From the NCBI RefSeq assembly GCF_964340395.1, contig NC_135568.1:17000276-17064275 (forward strand): a DNA stretch of 64,000 nucleotides. Reading direction: 5' to 3'. The DNA comes from Glandiceps talaboti. Taxonomy: Eukaryota > Hemichordata > Enteropneusta > Spengelidae. The notes under the pieces are model-generated. The model was not told the origin of the DNA, searched no databases, and worked only from the letters and a program-made list of their open reading frames with translations. The position numbers and the translations under genes were made by a program. How positions within the stretch are numbered: position 1 is the first letter of the stretch; the number at the start of each line of letters is the position of its first letter. Positions 38,014-50,888 of this stretch are shown here, piece by piece.

Positions 38014-38325
38014 TAGTCTCTACTGTGTAAATTAAATCCAACAATAATTATAAACAAATGAATAAAAAGGAAAAAGGAATTATGTACGTATATATTCAAA
38101 GATATTACGATACATTATCATGTTTGTCTCAGAGTGAAACTTTAAGTTTAACATTAAGAATTTTGTATGCATAAACAATTCATTTTACTCAACAATAGAA
38201 TAGACCACAATTTGTTGTAAGAAGAAAGATGTAAGTTGGTCAAGTGCAAATCAAACAAGTAACATTTTAAAAGTGTTTTATGTTAAAGAAGTGAGAATTA
38301 GTTTTTGTAACAACAAACAAACAAA

Positions 38326-38378
<53 letters not shown>

Positions 38379-38380
38379 TC
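38014..38380 (-). repeat. Dispersed repeat, inverted copy (partner of 10700-11032), with (AAAC)n(CA)n
   Basis: Reverse complement of 10765-11032, including the stretch around CTCTACTGTGTAAATT and ATTACGATACATTATCATG. It ends in CAAACAAACAAAC then (CA)n and ACCTTCCTTCC, just as the other copy ends in a microsatellite and GGAAGGT. Confidence 0.65.
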
Positions 38381-38879
38381 CTTCCTAGTAATAAATCTGT
38401 CGATCGTGGTGGGAATACAAAAAAAAATCTAAAATATGACTGCGATTGAGGGCGCAGTCAATAGCTGAAGCCATCCATAGAAATTGTTCTCCAAAGATTT
38501 GATAATTCTGCTGTTTCCAGCCATCATCTGTTCTAGAATTTTTAGTGTGGATTTACTTAATGACGTTCTTCATCTAACTATGTTACCATTTTATGCAGAA
38601 CTTGATATATTCAGTGATGTTTCTGTTTCCTGTAACTGTATTTCTACTACAAATAGTTGTGTGCCAGCATAGTAGCATAGTACATGTACAGTGAACCGGT
38701 GTGACGATGATACCCTAATTTGTATATCAATTGACTGCTACCGGACACATGCACTTGAGATATGGCATCTCAAAGGAAATGTTGTAGACCACTCTACTCC
38801 TGTTATACCAGTTGTGCACCACTATTCATACTCTACACCCGTTATACCAGCTATGCCAATACAGTATACAATGTGACGT

Positions 38880-39480
38880 TTACTAGGCCTGAAACTTCAT
38901 GCTTGTGATAAACTTCCCACTAATCTTTTCAACTATTTGAAACAATATAAGATATTGAAACATACTACTAGAGGCAGTCGTGCTGGAAATGTACTAGTCG
39001 CAAACCTTCTACATTTAAACCCAAAGGGACCAACTGCTGTAAATGCAGAATTTTGTTCTGATACATTAACTGTATGTTCTACTCAAAGTTTTAAAGAAAT
39101 AGTTCCAACAGATGCTTCTGACAACCCCCAAATCTTGAAGACTGATCTTTTAACTCTAGCCACGTGGCAATCGAATGTCCAGTCATTGGGCAATAAATCT
39201 GTTGAGAAATTGCTGATTACATTGTTGAGAAAGGCATTGATATATTTTGTGTTACATAATCGTGGCTACTGAAATCTGGAGATGAATCTATTATCAATGA
39301 ATGCACACCAAATGGTTATTCCTCCAACACCTTCCATGTACAACAAATTCAACCACTGGTCCATTGCCTGCCCATATCTTATGTATACATCATCTCTGAA
39401 ACTTATTTCTTTCAAACCGGTACATAATATTAGTTCATTCAAATTAAATGATGTGATCAATGCTGCATAGTCTGTAGTAA
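38880..39480 (+). mobile_element. LINE endonuclease-region fragment, frameshifted
   Basis: Pieces in alternating frames read LLTLATW, NVQSLGNKSVE, YIVEKGIDIFCVT, SGDESIINECTPNGYS and LKLISFKPVHNISSF. These correspond to the start of the apurinic-type endonuclease domain of CR1-like LINEs (LATWN…GNK…DIFCVTE.W). No reverse transcriptase follows. Dead remnant. Confidence 0.75.
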
Positions 39481-39629
39481 AGTAGATGTGTCTTGCTTTA
39501 ATGTTAACAGTGACCTTTATACATGTGTTTACTTTTCTAGTATACATTTTCAGCAAGGGCTCAGTGTCATGTTGGATGACATTATTAACATTATTACTCA
39601 TGTTGAATTATTTGGTAGTTTCCTTTCTT

Positions 39630-39692
39630 AACACAATACAATACAATACAATACAATACAATACAATACAATACAATACAATACAATACAAT
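39630..39692. repeat. (ATACA)n microsatellite
   Basis: About 12 pentamer units of AATAC. Confidence 0.95.
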
Positions 39693-39806
39693 GAAAATGA
39701 AATATCAGTAACCTGCTAATATTTACCATACGGTGTCAGTGGTTGTGACATGTGCAAACAAAACGTATTCAATAAAATGGAACTTTCGGTCTAAATAAAC
39801 TATTTA

Positions 39807-39947
39807 AGCAATAACCCCCGCCGAAGGCGGGTATACACGAGATTTTGGTACAATTCGCGACATATAGCACGAGCCGAATGGCGAGTGCTATGTGGAGCGA
39901 ATTGTACCAAATTCGAGTGTATACCCGCCTTCGCGGGGGTTATTGCT
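39807..39947. mobile_element. Palindromic foldback element FB2 (AGCAATAA ends)
   Basis: Begins AGCAATAACCCCCG and ends CGGGGGTTATTGCT, with arms of more than 50 bp and a centre containing ATATAGCACGAGC. Ends, TATTTA left flank and centre match FB1 at 3807-3934, while most arm bases differ yet remain paired. Confidence 0.7.
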
Positions 39948-40374
39948 ATTGTATTATATCAAAATATGTGTCTATTTCTTCTAAATGTGATTCTGTGGTT
40001 ATTTATATGCCTGAAAAGGCGAATTCGCACGTACAGAAAAAGATCGTCGGTAATAGATCGTCGGGAACGAGCATATTTTGATGAGTGGATACGTTCATGT
40101 CGCCCCCACACACACACTGCATGAACACAAACCATACACTGAATTGCATTGCATTGATCAATTACTTTATTTACATCAACGCGTTGAAAACTAGCATCAA
40201 AGAAAACGGGGCAAGAGGTCAAAGAAAGTAACAATTTTGTTTGGATATTTACATAAGAACAATGCAATCTTGTACACTGCTAAAAATAGATGTCTCGGCG
40301 TTGAATCTGTTGAATCGGAGAAAGCTCGAGACAGTAAATCAGAGACGCGACGTTTCAGTACAGTCTACTTTAAT

Positions 40375-40650
40375 TTAATGGTTAACAAATTGAACATTGA
40401 CTGAACCTGAAAATGTACAGTTTTGAAATAATCCTGACGCACTTGACTGATGGTTAAAAGTTAAATTGGTGTTGCTTGATTCAACGAGAGCAGGATGCTG
40501 AGACGGCTCGTTGCATGGGAGAACTTGTACCTTATCAGCCATGGCCAGTGATGTTGAGGCCACTGATCGATCGTTGCTTTCGATCGCAAGGTCATCAGTG
40601 GAATTATTTGGACTACTGTAATCCAAACTATTGTACAGGATACCTGACAC
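40375..40650 (-). CDS. Possible C-terminal exon of an unknown protein
   Basis: An open frame of about 90 codons on the minus strand ends TAA at 40375. It has no good ATG at its start; a TGTCAG acceptor at about 40645 suggests an internal or last exon. The product is Ser/Asn-rich (SSPNNSTDDLAIESNDRS) and ends SGLFQNCTFSGSVNVQFVNH. That terminal pattern of alternating hydrophobic and polar residues resembles short C-terminal motifs in some invertebrate immune-type multidomain proteins, but no family can be named. No partner exons were found. It could be chance. Confidence 0.3.
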   Translation of the reverse strand: MSGILYNSLDYSSPNNSTDDLAIESNDRSVASTSLAMADKVQVLPCNEPSQHPALVESSNTNLTFNHQSSASGLFQNCTFSGSVNVQFVNH

Positions 40651-40738
40651 ACCTTTACTCTAAGGAAGTGTTAACTTATTGGTATAAGAACGAACACATT
40701 CAGCTTGTATGTACTATTCATATGCTAGTTTAGGGGCC

Positions 40739-40772
40739 CATTTTACCACTGCCAGCCGTGGTAAAATGGGAT
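40739..40772. repeat. Perfect short palindrome (13-bp arms)
   Basis: CCCATTTTACCAC and GTGGTAAAATGGG flank the 8-nt loop TGCCAGCC. A third ATTTTACCAC copy follows immediately. Probably the end of a small foldback element. Confidence 0.7.
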
Positions 40773-41162
40773 TTTACCACAGTTATTATCCAATCAGAAT
40801 GGCACATAGTAGCATGATATATAATATAATATAATTTTTACTTCAAAATTATATCTCACAGTCTCAGTTGGATGTGAAAACACAAGGTCAGTCATCGAAA
40901 AGTAGTCTGGTAATTTCTAGAATTACGTCATCTTACATGAAGTTATTTTGATATCGACATGAAAATATTAACAGATACAATGTAGTTAGTATTACACTGC
41001 AAGCTTACAATCAACCTATCTATGTGAAATACATAAAACTGAGTCCAAAATACATTGACCATTCCAAATGGTCAATTTCATGGTCATTATATGCACAAAA
41101 AAGTGGAAATGGGCTATTTTTCTTCACCACTTTGTGCATAATATGGGTGATTTTAAAGGTCT

Positions 41163-41420
41163 GTAGCTGGAAATTCCAGCCAACCACAGAGACCTATGAA
41201 CCATCTCTGGTTTGTGGCTTGAAATTTCAGCCAACCACAGAGACCTATGAACCAGCGATAGTTCGTGGCTGGAAATTCCAGCCAACATCAGACACTTATG
41301 AACCATCTCTGGTTTGTGGCTTGAAATTTAAGCCAACCACAGAGACCTTTGAACCATCTCTGGTTTGTGGCTGGAAATTCCAGCCAACATCAGACACTTA
41401 TGAACCATCTCTGGAGAAAA
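41163..41420 (+). repeat. 51-bp tandem repeat, 5 copies, open as 17-residue protein repeats
   Basis: Unit starts at about 41165, 41216, 41267, 41318 and 41369. Each reads CGLKFQPTTETYEPSLV with variation, in a frame open from 41024 to 41449. Several units contain the perfect palindrome TGGCTGGAA-A-TTCCAGCCA. The opposite strand is also open. Whether it is translated is unknown. Confidence 0.75.
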
Positions 41421-41733
41421 TGCGAACAAATCTGTCAAAAACCTATTAACTTTTAAGGTTATGCTTTGGAAAAGGTTAATGTATTTTGGACTCAGTTATA
41501 ATTAAAAAAAATATCCTCCATAACACGTGGCTCTACGCTATAGGTTATTTTATATATAAAAATGTAGTATACTACTAATTGGATTTTTGAGCCCAGATAC
41601 TACTTACTAAGAGTGAACACATTGATACATACAATGTAGGTAGTATTACGCTACGAATTTTACAAGTTATCAATCTGTGTTAAGTAAACCAGTTAAACGA
41701 TGCTTGATAATATTGGGCTTGTTCATTTTGACA

Positions 41734-41739
41734 TTTATT
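41734..41739 (-). terminator. Candidate polyadenylation signal of the HNMT-like gene
   Basis: AATAAA on the minus strand about 78 nt after the stop codon at 41817. Confidence 0.5.
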
Positions 41740-41816
41740 CTACGTTGACAACACAGAAAATTTGAATCGTACATAAGTAGTGATGGTAACTAATGGTTGT
41801 CACGTAGTTATCACAA

Positions 41817-42354
41817 TTACTCTTTTATGATGATCAAATCTTCCTCATCAGCACCAAAAAACATATCATCACCAGATTGCTGATAACACCGAATTTTCAT
41901 GAAAGTAATCACATCATCAACCACGTGCTTCGGATTAGTTGTTCGAAAATCAGGAATCTGTACGATGAAATCAAGAATGTCGTTTCCTTCTTCAGAATCC
42001 TCTTTGAAACACCCGGTGACTTTGATCGGCTTTTTCCTGTACTTGGTAGTAATCTTCAAATCTTTGACTCGCTCTTCAAGCTTTTCACGTACAATAGTTG
42101 TACCAATAAAGTGGTGCCTTGGATCAAAGAAATACTCCGCCACTTTTGCAGTAGTTTGCTCCCATGGACCTGATAAAGAAAACAGTTAACCAATAATTAC
42201 ACAATCTGACAGCAGCCATATGGAGAGAACTGGGTAATTATTGTGGATTTGTAATTTTAAAAACATATTTACTATATTTTACCATTCGTAAAATTGAAGG
42301 TTACATATAAAGGACGATAGCATGTGTGTCCGTGTGTCTGTGTGTTTGTTTGTT

Positions 42355-42400
<46 letters not shown>

Positions 42401-44173
42401 TGTGTGTGTGTGTGTGTATGTGAACAATAGTAATATCAGAAATTATCCTGATGAGTAAAAAATGGTCTCTAGATCTACTTTGGACTTGCAATTTTAAAAG
42501 CACCTTTACTATGTGATGCTTCACATGGTAAAACAGTTGTGTTTGTATGTTGATTACTGCAAAGAACTAAAGATAATGTGTATTAAAGTAATTTTCAAAT
42601 AAACTGACATTTCGAATTTCTTCATAGATCACCATGCATAATAAATAGTTTATTTTCAAATAAACTGGCATTTCGAATTCCTTCATAGATCACCATGCAT
42701 ACATAGTTTATGTGTTTTTATGTATATTAAAATCATTATTTTAACTGATGTAGTTGGTAAAGGTATAGCGACATATTTATGATGGTGTTCATAAATACGT
42801 TCTTCCCCTTTTGATGTATGGTCTTGAAATGTTGGGTAGTACTTGCCAGTCTTATGTCAAAGTATTTTCTCACCATTCAGTGAGAAAAGTGTTCGCATGA
42901 TAACAAATTGCACATTACGATCCCTTATTTAAACCCTTGCAGTCGTATTTCAGATATTTACAAACAACAGTACTATCAGGTATATATTTTTGTGCTCAAT
43001 GTGGTAAACGATAGAGTTGCACACCACTTTGTTTTTCATCATGGTCATTATTATTTGCAAGTTTTGATGGTTTTACATTTGTTTATGCTGTCCATTTTGC
43101 TTATTTCAGCGAGGTTATACTCGATTAGTTGTTTTTGAACTATTTTTGATTTAGCGGACATAAATAAATTATTATAATTTTATCTTTTTTATTTAAATTT
43201 CATGGCAATGTTTATACCTTTGCTCTGTTTCCTTAGTTAGCTGTATGTCTGATGTACTATGTTTAAAGAATAAATACTACTTTTAATTCACCTTTAACTA
43301 AGTTGATTAACAACATTCCACACTTCTCCAAAGTTCCATACAGTTGTAACACTGTTTCATATGGATCAATGAAATGATAAGCGCAGTGTATAGCATGAAC
43401 AATGTGGAATGCCTCTTCACTTTTGGCGCATTCTCTTTTCTCCATATAATCTTCAATCGTTGTGAGATTAAACTCCATATTCACATTCTGCCATTGACCC
43501 TGGGTTGACTTTGATGTATCCCGGTCTTTGAATTTCTGGAGTTCATCTTTGTCTGGTTCGACAACGATATATGTGATTTTTGGGAACCTCCTCGATAACA
43601 CATCAATGATTATCTCATCCAGCAAACCTAATTTTAAATAATGTACAATTTGACTGGTAAAGTACACATTTACATAAGCAATTTACAAAGGATCACCAGA
43701 TAATGATAGAATTTATTTTCGGTGTTGATTCGCTGTATTCTTGATGGGTACCACTCACGATATACAGCGGCAAGATACACATGCATCACGTAACAGTGCA
43801 AATATCTTATCTGTAAGCCCACCATCCATTGTGACATCGTGGGGTTATGTCATAAGTTCACCGCTTGGAACATTAGTTGCATTAAAGTTTTGATTGTTTA
43901 AAGTGATAGGCATTGAAAGTAAATAATATTTATTGGTATTATTGGATGTTTAAATATTGATCCAAAAATTAGATTAGCTCACTTACCACTTGCAGTACCA
44001 ATTGCTAGTACACGTAATTCAGACGGTTTGCCTATGTCAAACTCCTCAAATGTTTGCACAATGTGTTGGATTCGCTCTTCGTCTACAATGAAAAATCCAT
44101 TTTTTATCACAGCATTGTATTTCTCGAAGTAAATATCAGGATAGTTGATCAGAGCCTTTATTTCCATAGCCAT
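41817..44173 (-). CDS. Histamine N-methyltransferase-like protein, 3 exons, complete
   Basis: Minus-strand exons: 44173-43987 (part of an exon starting at 44190 after a GCATTAG acceptor), 43627-43292 and 42169-41817. Phases join cleanly (phase 1 at both introns) to 876 nt, 291 aa, almost the length of human HNMT (292 aa). The enzyme family transfers methyl from S-adenosylmethionine to small amines in the cytosol. Visible features: N-terminal FEKYNAVIK, the SAM-binding motif I region RVLAIGTASGLLDEI, an acidic strand end YIVVEPDKDELQ, and HIVHAIHCAYHFIDP followed by CGMLLINLVKG. These match the HNMT fold in order. The histamine-pocket residues were not verified, so another small-molecule substrate is possible. 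ATG at 44173 is followed by a second in-frame ATG at 44167. AATAAA lies downstream at 41739-41734. Confidence 0.85.
42340..42420. repeat. (GTTT)n(GT)n microsatellite
   Basis: In the last intron of the HNMT-like gene. Confidence 0.95.
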
Positions 44174-44199
44174 TTCGTTTGTCTTCAATTCTAATGCAA

Positions 44200-47100
44200 C
44201 AGAAATTATGATATTATAAATCTACAATTAGATGTTATTCCCCGATTTTTTCGTCCTTCAGCCTGGACAAATACGAGTGACCTAAGGGGCCCTTGTCACT
44301 ACAAGTCGCTAAACGAGTAACAATCCTTAGATCACGAGTATTTTCCGTCTGACTGAAGAAAGTTATTGGGCAATAATACAATTATACTATCGTCATTAAT
44401 ATGAAAAACAGATTGGTGAAAATAATGGCAACTTTGAGCGTTTTGACTAATATTTCGAAAACAGCATGCAGAACCAGTGACGTGGGCACGCGTTGTCATG
44501 ACATAGACGCACGTTGTTGTGACGGTAAACGATCAGAGTATATATTCTTTATTTTTTTAATCTGGCTCGTGCATTGTATAATGGTCAAGTCAGAGTAAGC
44601 TCACAACAACGTACGACTTCTATGTGGTGCTACGCTAAATTAACAACTCACCAAGATAGCACGGAGCAACGCAGTTAAATACGCTGAGAGCATTTTAATT
44701 TTTTTCTCTCGTTGTTGTACTGGTAGCAAGTGCAGCGCTTTGATAATTAGGAGTAATGGAGTAATTTGGATACACTTCTCGCTAGTTAGTAATTAACTAA
44801 ATAAGCAAGCTTCAGAATTCTAAATCGTATTAAGAATCCGTATCTGAATTATGTTGGGAAGTTAAACAATAAATCCAGTCTCATATTAAAAGAAATGAGT
44901 TCAGATGAAAAAAAGAAGCAATTGTTGACGTCCCTTACTTAGATGGGTCATATACGTCAATGATGTCGTCCTTGCAAATTTATTTGCTAATATCTTGAGA
45001 ATGCATGCTACGACTTTCCAATAATATGATATATACATTGATGATAATAACTAAACATTTTGCTGATGTAGTACTTTTGCATACATTAATCAATTAATGA
45101 TAACAAGACAATGTGTCCTATAAGAGCTTGTTGATGTAGATTCTTAATAACGTGAGTTATGCATTGCCCGACCTTTATTGCCCGGTGTTATTCAGCGTAC
45201 ATTGTCTTGTATTTGGTACAAAATAGTATTTTGATTCAAGACGTATACACTATACTCTTTGAAGGTTGTCAACATACTTATATATACATGCTAATATTGT
45301 TATAAGGACTCTTGGGGTCACGCCAATTGGCGCGTGACTAACGAAGTCCAAGTGAAATCCTAATCTATCCAGTGGTGATATGATTCGGTTTTTGACATCA
45401 TTTCAAACCAAGAATACGTTTTTAAGCAATCAACATTTAGAAATACATGTAATTTTGAAGTTGGTTTTTGGTTGTTGATATCGCAATTGATGTATATATT
45501 AGGTCAACGTTTAAGATGCATGCACAGGTACTATGAAGGTCACAATAAACTTACAGTTACACACCCTTTACTTAACTTTGGTAACACCAGCCGTCTTCAA
45601 ATGATGACATGAGATCCAAGTGTCTATTATAAAGTTATTCGGTAAATCTACCAAAGATGTGACATTATTTCAAACACAGTGCAAACTATCACATTATAAC
45701 AAAACACAGAAAAATAAGGTTAGCTGCAGGAGCTAGCTTTGTACTTACGTTTAGGGTTCGGCATTCATATGAATAGCGTGACAACTTACTCGAGGTTCAT
45801 TACCATAGGTATTGTAATATGGTTTGGGTCAAGGTTTCCTGTACTTTGAGACCTTTCTTTCACCAAACTCTGAATGTGGTACAATGTATAATTATAGCAC
45901 GTTTATGCATCTTACAAAAAATGCGATGTTAAATATCACAAAAAGTGCGATGTTTCTGATCTTTTCTAAAACAATACTGACCAATTTCGCAGAGTTTTAC
46001 TTTCCAAATAACGTTAGGCACGACAATAACCTTTTACTTTTCAAATATTTATTCAACGTTGAATTTCCATGCATTACGTGAAGTAGTGTAGGCACCAAAT
46101 ATTACTCTACCATCCACTCAACTTTCTTTTGTGCTGATTTTTTATCTAATAGATTGATTAAAATAAGTAACTGGATAATGCAATCCTTGTATCGAGGCAT
46201 GACTGAGTTGTTAATCTTTCCAAAGGTGTCTATTGTACTTATGCCTGTCGAATTCACATCATGACATGGTTAGCACAACTCTCATCTTGCCGGACTAGGC
46301 AGCGATAAAGTACACACAGATACAGAGATAACAGTTGTACATTTGTATGGGATGCAGTTTCCCGTGTTCACGCATCATAGACCCTCCATCAACATCTCTG
46401 CTCCATACTGTTAAATAGACTTTAAACAAACGTTTAGTATGTGCTGTGATTTTACTCCAACTACAACAGTCATTTTCGCACTAAGTCTTGAACTCCCAAG
46501 ACATATAGCTAGTATCATGTTTTCTTGGACTGTTAGAACACAAAGCAACCTCTTTCATACCAGCTCATCATCAATACAGTTGGGTGTGCCTCCAGGGTTA
46601 TAATCGTTCAAATTCTGCAGACAGATCGTGACATCTGTGACTGTTAAAGACCCTTGTCCTATTATTAAGTGTTACTTTACTGGTGACAATGTTCATGCAG
46701 GTCGATGGAAGTTGACGACATTTAGCTTCGCGAAGACGTGGATTGTCTGACCAAGACTTGACTCAAAATGGTTTTATTTTGATAATAAAATTCTGAAGGT
46801 CAGGGTCAAGATCATAGGTGAAGGTCTTGAAGGAGAGATAATACTTGCCATGATATAGAATAGACTCGTGAATGGCGTCTCTACGGATTAATGTTTTTGC
46901 TTTATGCTGCATTAAACCACCACAAATATGGCAGCCATCCAGTATAAGGTGATGTGAGAACCAAAAGTAATGCATGTGGATATTTCTTCTGTTCTGTATT
47001 AGCTTTAGATATGATTAGCAGGAATTTACCATGTACATGTAAATGCTCCAAAGTCTCTGCGGTATGCAGGAAATGGCTTAATATTGATAGTCCACCCTGA

Positions 47101-48240
47101 AATTCAACGGTCAAAGGTCACATCGGTCGAAAGTGATCATGATATGAGCATCAAAAGTACTAGTAATGCTTGGGTATGTATGTTGGTTTATTTTTATATT
47201 ACCTGTGAACACGAGTTAAAAGAAATTGCCAACAATTAATACAAGGTGTCTGTGGTATGCAATAACTGATTTGATTTGGATAATTTACACTGATGGTCAA
47301 GGTTCTTAAAAGAAAGTTGGCACCTGACAATACAGGCCCTGGGGTAGACACTAGCTTGGAGTCTCTATATGTTACATATTTATAAAATATATGTCGATTT
47401 TTGGTGACAGTGGCTGCATTCGGTCAAAGTTGCACATGTCGCGAAACTAAGTGACATGCATATGTCCCATATGATATGTTTACCGTTGTGTCAGGTGTGA
47501 TTGAAAGCGGATATTGCATGTAGGAGACCTAACGTATTACGGACGCACAGACGGATACACCGACGGATGAACAAAGGTGGACCAACAATGTATCGTGGTT
47601 TTACATTGTGTGAGCAAATTGTATTTGTAAACTAATAATAAATCGCGAGACGAACAGTCAACGTTTTCATATACATGCATGCCATCGAATGAATAAAATT
47701 TGTGACCGTTTCAAAATAACGCAAAGGCACCAAATTGCCTCCCAAAAGTTACGAAAGTACCTCTGTATCATTAAAATACAGTAGAAACGTCCAATGGCGC
47801 TTTGCCACGTGCTCAAACGTAGATACGTAAGACACTAGAGAGAAGAAAACTTGTAATAACTTATAAATTATGTAATTAGCATGTTGAACAATTGACATGA
47901 CATCCATGTTGTAGGCACTGTTTAAAGGCTGTTGTAGATGGTTCTTCTCTAATTTATGGATAAACAGTTCCACTCACTGATAGGAGCTGTTTCTGGTACA
48001 AAGGAATGTCAGTATGTTTGTCAATAGTTTTCAACTGCATTAATACTCATTGTGTTCATAAAATATACTGCGTTCATAAAAACGTAGAGTGAATGAAGAT
48101 GGAGGAGGGTCAACTAACAAAAATGACTTGCATCACCATGAAAGCCTGAATTTTGTCTCAATACACAGAGAAGGTACCATGGGCAATGGGATATTGGTGA
48201 TTCAGAAACATATACGGTAACTTTTCATGCTAATGGAAGT
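44200..48240. other. Gene-free stretch upstream of the HNMT-like gene
   Basis: Should hold the 5' exon and promoter of the HNMT-like gene, but no clear motif was found. No other exons, RNA genes or transposon proteins were recognised in about 4 kb. Confidence 0.35.
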
Positions 48241-48263
48241 ATTTCATCTTAACTTTGTTACAG

Positions 48264-48351
48264 CGAGGCTATGGGAGAGATGGAAGGTCAGGGTGGTGAA
48301 GTAGAGATAGATGATGTATTTGACAATGACATTGGCGAAGACGTGGAATAA
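48264..48351 (+). other. Possible short acidic terminal exon
   Basis: Follows a TTTGTTACAG acceptor and ends TAA. The frame reads MGEMEGQGGEVEIDDVFDND and then IGEDVE. No upstream partner exon was found, and chance is a serious alternative. Confidence 0.2.
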
Positions 48352-48678
48352 CAGCAACAAACCATCGTCATCATTTAAGAGACCAAACGGATGGATTCCA
48401 CCCAGTACATCTTTCAGATGATTGTCTATCTAATACCCTTTTTTAAATTAATGATTCTCAGTGTTTGTATTAGGAGTGACAGAACATGGAACTGATACCA
48501 GGTTCTACCCCTAATAACATCAATGGAACACTCAGTATATCAATGTCCCCCTCATGGAAGTAAACACTTAATCAGAATTACACCACACAATTACCCTTTA
48601 CCTTCACGTACATATTGCAAGCAAACAAACACAAATTCCCAAAGTTGAGAAATGACTTTAAAGAAAATCTACACTTAC

Positions 48679-49015
48679 CAGCATCTATCATGATAAAAAA
48701 CATCCCACAGCCTTCAAGCATCCAGTATAAATCTAGTAATGTACTTTGCGGTTCAGGAAAATAATAAACACTGTGTATCGAATGTATGATATCAAATTGG
48801 TGACTTGGTACACCATCAATGGTCTTCACTTTTGACAGATAGTTTGCAATCTCCGTAATATGAAACTCAAAGTTGACATGCATCCACTGGGAATCACCAG
48901 ACTTTGATTCGACGAGACTTTTGAATTTCTCAACACCACTTTCATCATGTTCAACGATAACATATCTCATCTTCTGAAATCGTTTTGACAGGACGTCAAT
49001 TATTTCTATTCAAAC
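48679..49015 (-). pseudogene. Lone HNMT-like middle exon, degraded acceptor
   Basis: On the minus strand the frame reads IIDVLSKRFQKMRYVIVEHD, then SQWMHVNFEFHI, FDIIHSIHSVYYFPEP, GCGMFFIMIDA and a GTAAGT donor at 48678. It aligns along its whole length with the middle exon of the HNMT-like gene at 43627-43292. At its 5' border the expected AG acceptor is replaced by CACCGG, and the bases around EIID are frameshifted. No first or last exon was recognised nearby. It is well diverged from its neighbour, so it is an old duplicate. Confidence 0.7.
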
Positions 49016-49563
49016 CGGTGACACAAGCAGTAACCTTGTTCCCGAAGACACAAGCAGCAACCTTGTTCGGGAAGAATTTGATGAACAACTCATAACAGAA
49101 AGAACCGTTACAAACGTACGAGTGATGAACAAATAAAATCTTTGTCTGATGTGTTACAACCACCGATGCCGAAAGAAATACAGGTAGGATCCTACCCTAC
49201 GTCTTTCTGAAAGTGATTCATTTTTTTTTGTTTCTCATCTCCAGTGGAATAGTCAGGCGGCGCGGGCGGGCGAAATAAAGAAAAGGGGGGGGGGGGGCAA
49301 GGAAAAAAACCTGTATTTTTTCAGTTCTATTCTCTGTCCTTTCTGTCCTGTCAGTCTCGCTACAACTTCTTGTCTCTTCTCTTTATTGAATTCCTTGTTG
49401 CCTTTCCTTCATTGTAGCAAGGTTGACAAGTTCGAAAGTAAGATTGAGGTGTCGCCAGCATACTGGGCTAACTTGGTTTCTCTCTTATCAATGGAGATGC
49501 CCTTAATGTTTTCACTTTGTCTTACAGCAATAGCCATTAATTCAATTGCAATCACAAATGAAT

Positions 49564-49564
<1 letters not shown>

Positions 49565-49630
<66 letters not shown>

Positions 49631-49720
49631 AACAAACAAACAAACAAACAAAAAAACACATACATACACACACCTTCCTCCCTACCTATCCCCTCCCTCC
49701 TTACCTACCGACATAAACAT
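49565..49720. repeat. (CA)n(AAAC)n microsatellite with CCTTCC/CTACC tail
   Basis: About 60 bp CA, then AAAC units, then a CCTTCCTCCCTACC block also seen beside the dispersed repeat near 10.7 and 38.4 kb. A second (AAAC)n(CA)n array is at 49803-49880. Confidence 0.95.
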
Positions 49721-49842
49721 CTACATACCTACATGATACCTACATACATAGACAGACAGATTCGAATTCAGTATCTGAAACTGCCATGTGCAAAGAAGAA
49801 AGTAAACAAACAAACAAACAAACAAACAAACAAACAGACAGA

Positions 49843-49881
<39 letters not shown>

Positions 49882-50888
49882 CTACACATATAAACAGTGG
49901 AAAAATAAACGAGAATGATATAAACCGTTTTATTAAAGTATCCCGCTTAGGCCTAAAAAAGTGTGGTTCCGATTACGTTCAATTTTAGGTAGATTTGTAT
50001 TTTTGTATTTTTTTCTCTGCGAGTGTCTAGTTCAGGTAGTTGCTTTTGTTTTCCATATGGTCTCTGTGTTATTGGTTCATTCCATCATATGTGACAGTTT
50101 GATATTGTCTTTTTAAAGTTGATATCAGTTTCTGCATCCACTATTTCTCGCGAGACTTCACAATGTCTGCGATTTTTTTCCCAAATACGTGAACAAAAGT
50201 TCAGGGTCGGCAGTGAAACACTAGACGGGGTCGGGTAACCAGAACCACACAATTCGTTTTAGGTCATATGACATTAGACAGTTTGCAATGAGTGTATGCA
50301 TGTTTGCGGTTTTTTATAAGACATATTTTAACGTATTTAAATATAACTGCAATTCAAAAACGAACAAAAGCATTGATACAAATGTAGTCTCTATATGTGA
50401 TAGATGGACTGTCATTTATTGTTCAATGGTTCTATATAGTAAGTTCAATAGTAAGCAACGAACCGTTAAAGTCACAAGGTTAATGAATACAAATACCGTC
50501 ACACCCAGAGAAATCAGACATTCTGCTTGCAGTAGATTGAAGAAATCAGGTCAGTTCGTTCTATACGTGCAACTACTTTAAACATACAAAGTTTAAACGA
50601 GTTCCAGTTACTGAGCTTTAGCTTTAGAGCTCATACACCTGAGTATAAGTTATTTATAACATCACTCAATAGCAAAGCGTACAGTCTGTGTCAACGCTGA
50701 TACGTTGTAATTGTATTTACCTTGGCAACTGTTCTACCTTTAAACTATATATAGAAACTAGAGCATATTGGAAGTTATACCATGCGCTAGACAGGTTCAA
50801 CAAAAAATTTTGAATATATACTCTAGTCGTTCTACGTCACTACAACACGCGTCTATTTTACGACAACGCGTGTGTCTACGTCAATGGT

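Noticed and set aside
49560-49880. CA/AAAC repeat array considered as a CRISPR-like or regulatory array
   Set aside because: Simple sequence without spacers; ordinary animal microsatellite.
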